Assembly: GCA_030150315.1 (NCBI GenBank)
Contig: JASLGB010000176.1
Coordinates: forward strand, 1 to 8,328
Source of the DNA: Dokdonella sp.
GTDB lineage: Bacteria > Pseudomonadota > Gammaproteobacteria > Xanthomonadales > Rhodanobacteraceae
Direction of reading: 5' to 3'
Length of the DNA: 8,328 nt
Both the position numbers and the translations under genes were made by a program. Shown piece after piece: positions 5,671 to 8,328 of this stretch. The notes under the pieces were generated by a model. The model had not been told where the DNA came from. It did no database searches and worked only from the letters and a program-made list of their open reading frames with translations. The stretch's first letter is position 1; each line of letters opens with the position of its first letter.

Positions 5671-6045
5671 TCAATCGCCGAAACGGCGTTCGCAATACGC
5701 CGTGTCCGGCGTCGAATCGAGATGGCGGCAGTAGTAATGCAGCGGCTGCAGGCGGCCATCGGCGCCGCGCGTGGTTTCCCAGTTGCGCCGCGCCAGCTTG
5801 CGACAGGCCTCGGCGAGCCAGCGATCGGACGGCGTCAGCGGCAATACCGCGCCGTCGGGCAGCGATTCGCGCACCGATTGCAGGGCGCAGCTGTCGACCA
5901 CGCCGCGCTCGTCCACGCTCAGGCGCAGCACCACCCACTGGCCGACTTCCGGGGCCAGCTGCTCGGCGAAGCGCGGCTGCAAGGCGGCGCTTGCGACGGT
6001 GGCGAATGACGCCAGCAAGGCGGCGATGGCGGACACCGCGCGCAC
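5671..6045 (-). CDS. Small secreted protein with a diverged TonB C-terminal-like domain
   Basis: The GTG at 6045 gives a 124-residue protein whose first 20 residues form a compact signal peptide (R2, hydrophobic 4-18, A-S-A at 18-20), so it should be periplasmic. The mature part begins like a TonB C-terminal or energy-transducer domain: W37-VVLRLSVDERGVVDSCALQSV to 58, then a proline-bounded loop, L77-AEACRKLARRNWETTRGADGR, and a last strand around LQPLHYYC. The match is in pattern (VD-x-x-G-x-V strand, helix, paired strand), not a confident identification. Four cysteines (53, 81, 106, 118) could make two disulphides. It starts 13 bp after the DUF924 stop, as the last gene of the cluster. An ATG at 6099 and a TTG at 6120 are alternative starts that overlap DUF924 and give a long mixed-charge leader before the signal segment. 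No start has a clear Shine-Dalgarno. Confidence 0.65.
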   Translation of the reverse strand: MRAVSAIAALLASFATVASAALQPRFAEQLAPEVGQWVVLRLSVDERGVVDSCALQSVRESLPDGAVLPLTPSDRWLAEACRKLARRNWETTRGADGRLQPLHYYCRHLDSTPDTAYCERRFGD

Positions 6046-6058
6046 GGCGGCGTGCCGC

Positions 6059-6679
6059 TCAGAATCCCGCGCCGGGCTGGCGCAGGTAGTCGGCTTCATC
6101 CGCGGTCGAGGTTCGGCCAAGGGCGGCGTTGCGGTGCGGGAAACGGCCGAAACGCGCGATCACGTCGCGATGGCGCTCGGCGTAATCGAGATAGCCGTCG
6201 AACGCCGCACGCAGCGACGCCGGCACCGCATCGCGCAACGCGGCGAACAGCGCCACCGAACGATCCTGATCGGCCAGCGATTCGGAGTGCTCCAGCGGCA
6301 GGTAGAAGAACACGCGCTCGATCGGCCGCAACGCGCGGTCGACGCCGGCCTGCAGTCCCTCGGTCACCCACGCGCGCGCCTGCGCATCGTGCGCGAACGC
6401 ACGCGCATCGCCGCGGAACAGGTTGCGCGAGAACTGGTCGATCAGGATCACCAGCGCAAGGCAGCCCTGCGGCGTCGCGCGCCATTCTTCCAGCGCGCCG
6501 GCGGCGGCCTGCTCACAGAGGCGGGAAAAGCGCGCGCGGATTTCCGCGTCGACGGCGTCGCCGCCGCGGAACCAGAGCGCGCCTTTCGCGGCGATCACAT
6601 CGGCATCGTCGGCGGCGTCACCGAACCAGTAGTGCAGCACCTCGGCCGCGCGTGGATCGATCCTGGCCACGTCGTTCAC
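6059..6679 (-). CDS. DUF924 family protein (YP_/TPR-like helical cytoplasmic protein)
   Basis: The 206-residue protein matches the DUF924 pattern along its whole length: VLHYWFG (14-20), LWF (35-37), EEWRATPQGCLALVILIDQFSRNLFRG (64-90), AFAHDAQARAWV (94-105), ERVFFYLPLEHSE (121-133), and the end motif RFGRFPHRNAALGRTST (176-192). The family is all-helical, TPR-like in fold, usually about 180-210 residues, and has no established biochemical role. No signal peptide or membrane segment is seen. The GTG start at 6679 is chosen because it overlaps the stop of the upstream small membrane protein gene as GTGA, the arrangement of translational coupling, and the family homology begins about 13 residues later. 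A GTG at 6670 is possible. Longer in-frame extension runs antisense-like through the preceding gene and is rejected. Confidence 0.88.
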   Translation of the reverse strand: MNDVARIDPRAAEVLHYWFGDAADDADVIAAKGALWFRGGDAVDAEIRARFSRLCEQAAAGALEEWRATPQGCLALVILIDQFSRNLFRGDARAFAHDAQARAWVTEGLQAGVDRALRPIERVFFYLPLEHSESLADQDRSVALFAALRDAVPASLRAAFDGYLDYAERHRDVIARFGRFPHRNAALGRTSTADEADYLRQPGAGF

Positions 6680-6879
6680 CGCGCCGCCGGCCGGCCACCG
6701 AGCACGCGCGCCGGCAGCAGGATGATCGAGCGCAGCAGCTGGAACACGCCGTCGACGGCGATGCCGAGCAGACGGAACGGCAGCATCAGCAGCCACACCA
6801 GCGGATACAGCAGCAAGGCCAGCAGGGCCAGCGGCCAGCAGAATACCAGCAGCAATACCCAGATCAGGAAAGTCAGCAT
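6676..6879 (-). CDS. Small hydrophobic membrane protein, 67 aa
   Basis: No named family is recognised. The ATG at 6879 starts a 67-residue protein whose residues 3-34 are almost continuously hydrophobic, broken by P16 and P26, as one long or two short membrane segments. An amphipathic stretch follows (F35-RLLGIAVDGVFQLLRSIILLPARVLG), then a short basic tail. A GAGGA element lies 11 bp upstream of the start, and no soluble domain is present. The gene is real by its sustained hydrophobic pattern and by the 4-base GTGA overlap with the DUF924 gene, with which it should be co-transcribed. A GTG- or ATG-led extension upstream to 6915 would add 12 polar residues and is less likely. Function is unknown. 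Confidence 0.72.
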   Translation of the reverse strand: MLTFLIWVLLLVFCWPLALLALLLYPLVWLLMLPFRLLGIAVDGVFQLLRSIILLPARVLGGRPAAR

Positions 6880-7002
6880 CGTCGAATCCGTCCTCGCGCA
6901 CGCCCAATGCGGCAACGATGCCGGATATGGGGACGCAAGGGGAGTGCCGAAAGTGCGCCGGCCGTTTGCGACGCGCCTGTCATGCAGGCGGCGGGGCGGG
7001 CA

Positions 7003-7030
7003 CGGCTTCGCCGCATCGCACCGGCGTGCG
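7003..7030 (-). terminator. Tandem small hairpins after the MFS gene
   Basis: Two bases past the MFS stop, on the minus strand, CGCAC (7030-7026) pairs with GTGCG (7021-7017) around a four-base loop. It is followed by CGGC (7013-7010) pairing with GCCG (7006-7003) around three bases. No T-run follows. They may end the MFS transcript before the small membrane protein gene. Confidence 0.25.
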
Positions 7031-7032
7031 CC

Positions 7033-8328
7033 TCAGGCCGTGCCGGATTTTTCCGCCGCGCCCGGCAGGGCATCCAGTTCCGCCGCCTCCGCCAGCGCAG
7101 GCGGAACGAGCGTGTCCGCCGGCGGCGCGGCGGCGACCTGTGCCGGCATGCGCGCCGTCACGCGGATCGCCATCAGCAGGGCCAGCCCGACCAGTAGTGC
7201 GGCCACACCGAACGTGACGCCGGCCCAGGCTTTGTGCAGATGGCTCTGGCTGACCGCGGCGAAGGTGCGCGTGAACAGGGTTGGCGCGATGATGCCGGCG
7301 ATGCTCGACAGGCTCGAGATCGCGCCCTGCAGGCGTCCCTGTTCGGCCGGATCGACCTGGCTGGAAATCATCGCCTGCGTGGCCGGCCCGGCCAGCCCCC
7401 ACAAGGCGGCGATCGGCGATGCCGCCCAGAACCACCAGCCGCTGGGCGCGAGGCCGTACAGCGCGAATCCGACCGCACCGCAGGCCAGTCCGAACAGCAT
7501 CGTGCTGCGCTCGCCGTAGCGTTTGACCACGCGCCGCACCAGACCGCCCTGCACGATGATGCCGAGCACGCCGACCAGGCCGAGCGTGTAGCCGACCATC
7601 TTCATGCCCCAGCCGAAGCGGTAGTCGGCGTACAGCACGAAGGTGCTCGGGTAGACGACGTGGGCCAGCGCCATCAGGAACATCACGCCGACCAGACCGA
7701 ACACCTGCGGATAGCGTCGCAGCAGGCGCAGCGATCCGATCGGGTTGGCGTTGCGCCAGTCGAAGCGCGGCGAGCGGCGCTCCGGCGGCAGCGATTCCGG
7801 CAACACGAAGTAGCCGTACAGGAAATTGGCCAGCGCAAGGCCGACCGCGAGCCAGAATGGCAGGCGCGGATTGATCTCGCCCAGCAGGCCGCCGACCGCC
7901 GGCGCGATGACAAAGCCGATGCCGAAGGCCATGCCGATCATGCCGAACGCGCCGGCGCGTTTTTCCGGCGGCGTCACGTCGGCGATGTAGGCATTGGCGG
8001 TGCTGAAGCTGGCCGCGGTGATGCCGGAAATCAGGCGTCCGATGAACAGCAGCGGAAGGCTGTTGACCAGTGCCATCATCAGGAAATCGAGGCCGAGGCC
8101 GAGATTGGACAGCAAGATCACCGGACGCCGCCCGAAGCGGTCCGATAGCGCTCCCTGCACCGGCGTGAACAGGAACTGCATCGCCATGAACGCGGTGGCG
8201 AACCAGCCATACCAGATCGCCGCGCGCGGCACGTCGCCGGCGAGAAAGCCCTCGATCAGGTGCGGCAGCACCGGAATGATCAGGCCGAACGCGAGGATGT
8301 CGATCAGCACCGTGACGAAGATGAACAC
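7033..8328 (-). CDS. MFS transporter, TCR/Tet-like drug:H+ antiporter family, 5' end outside window
   Basis: The frame runs to the right edge. The first visible codon is GTG (8328-8326), and it falls inside the first membrane segment (FVTVLIDILAFGLIIPVLPHL), so I expect roughly 5-20 N-terminal residues to be missing. The 431 visible residues carry the antiporter marks of the Tet subgroup: D10 in helix 1, motif A G59-A-L-S-D-R-F-G-R-R-P69, the GRLISGITAASFSTANAYIADVTPPEKRAGAFG region, and a helix-5 GFVIAPAVGGLLGEI motif. The second half has QAMISSQVDPAEQGRLQGAISSLSSI. Twelve helices and a polar alanine/proline-rich tail of about 30 residues fit the family. Substrate cannot be inferred; homology to TetA does not make it a tetracycline pump, and the base composition matches its neighbours. 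The next gene downstream is 153 bp away on the same strand. Confidence 0.88.
   Translation of the reverse strand: MFIFVTVLIDILAFGLIIPVLPHLIEGFLAGDVPRAAIWYGWFATAFMAMQFLFTPVQGALSDRFGRRPVILLSNLGLGLDFLMMALVNSLPLLFIGRLISGITAASFSTANAYIADVTPPEKRAGAFGMIGMAFGIGFVIAPAVGGLLGEINPRLPFWLAVGLALANFLYGYFVLPESLPPERRSPRFDWRNANPIGSLRLLRRYPQVFGLVGVMFLMALAHVVYPSTFVLYADYRFGWGMKMVGYTLGLVGVLGIIVQGGLVRRVVKRYGERSTMLFGLACGAVGFALYGLAPSGWWFWAASPIAALWGLAGPATQAMISSQVDPAEQGRLQGAISSLSSIAGIIAPTLFTRTFAAVSQSHLHKAWAGVTFGVAALLVGLALLMAIRVTARMPAQVAAAPPADTLVPPALAEAAELDALPGAAEKSGTA

Noticed and set aside
5771..7519. 582-codon plus-strand frame across the minus-strand cluster
   Set aside because: It covers four genes with clear family or membrane features on the opposite strand, and its own translation is low-complexity and Arg/Ala-rich.
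7033..8328. Calling the MFS protein a tetracycline resistance determinant
   Set aside because: Motif similarity to the Tet family covers many drug and metabolite antiporters. There is no TetR neighbour in view, and composition matches the host.
1..8328. Mobile element, CRISPR array, toxin-antitoxin or defence system
   Set aside because: I saw no transposase or integrase motif, no regularly spaced direct repeats, no small toxin-antitoxin pair with recognisable motifs and no nuclease or helicase genes. Composition is uniform.

Overview
The window is GC-rich, densely coded chromosomal DNA of ordinary gammaproteobacterial character. A Xanthomonadales-type bacterium (Lysobacteraceae or Rhodanobacteraceae) is my best guess. 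This rests on the high GC, strong GC bias at third codon positions, a DusB very close to the enterobacterial form, and the mix of NupC, ribokinase, DedA, DUF924 and a lipoprotein phospholipase D. The placement is an inference; no marker gene such as rRNA is present. I see no IS element, phage gene, CRISPR array, tRNA or rRNA.

Layout. (1) At the left edge, on the minus strand, lies the N-terminal part of a phospholipase D/cardiolipin-synthase-like lipoprotein. (2) After a 348-bp divergent intergenic region come two plus-strand genes 17 bp apart, a concentrative nucleoside transporter (nupC) and a ribokinase-type PfkB kinase (rbsK). Together they look like a nucleoside/ribose salvage operon. 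(3) A 141-bp convergent gap with two long perfect hairpins separates them from a minus-strand DedA-family membrane protein. (4) dusB (tRNA-dihydrouridine synthase B) diverges from dedA. Its near-consensus -10 box sits 6 bp before the ATG, which suggests a leaderless mRNA. (5) A 212-bp convergent gap contains a nested imperfect inverted repeat of about 78 bp. (6) A compact minus-strand cluster reads, in transcription order: a 67-aa hydrophobic protein, a DUF924 protein joined to it by a GTGA stop/start overlap, and a small secreted protein that resembles a diverged TonB C-terminal domain. (7) At the right edge lies a minus-strand TCR/Tet-type MFS transporter whose first few codons lie outside the window.

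How the genes work together. nupC and rbsK form the only clear metabolic unit: nucleoside import plus phosphorylation of the released ribose. The nucleoside-cleaving enzyme is not in the window. The other genes are envelope or housekeeping functions with no evident joint pathway.

No new multi-gene system is apparent. The most interesting signals are small: loss of the canonical sodium ligands in NupC, a proline-rich 18-codon upstream ORF coupled to dedA, two candidate leaderless promoters, and unusually strong inverted repeats in the two convergent intergenic gaps.
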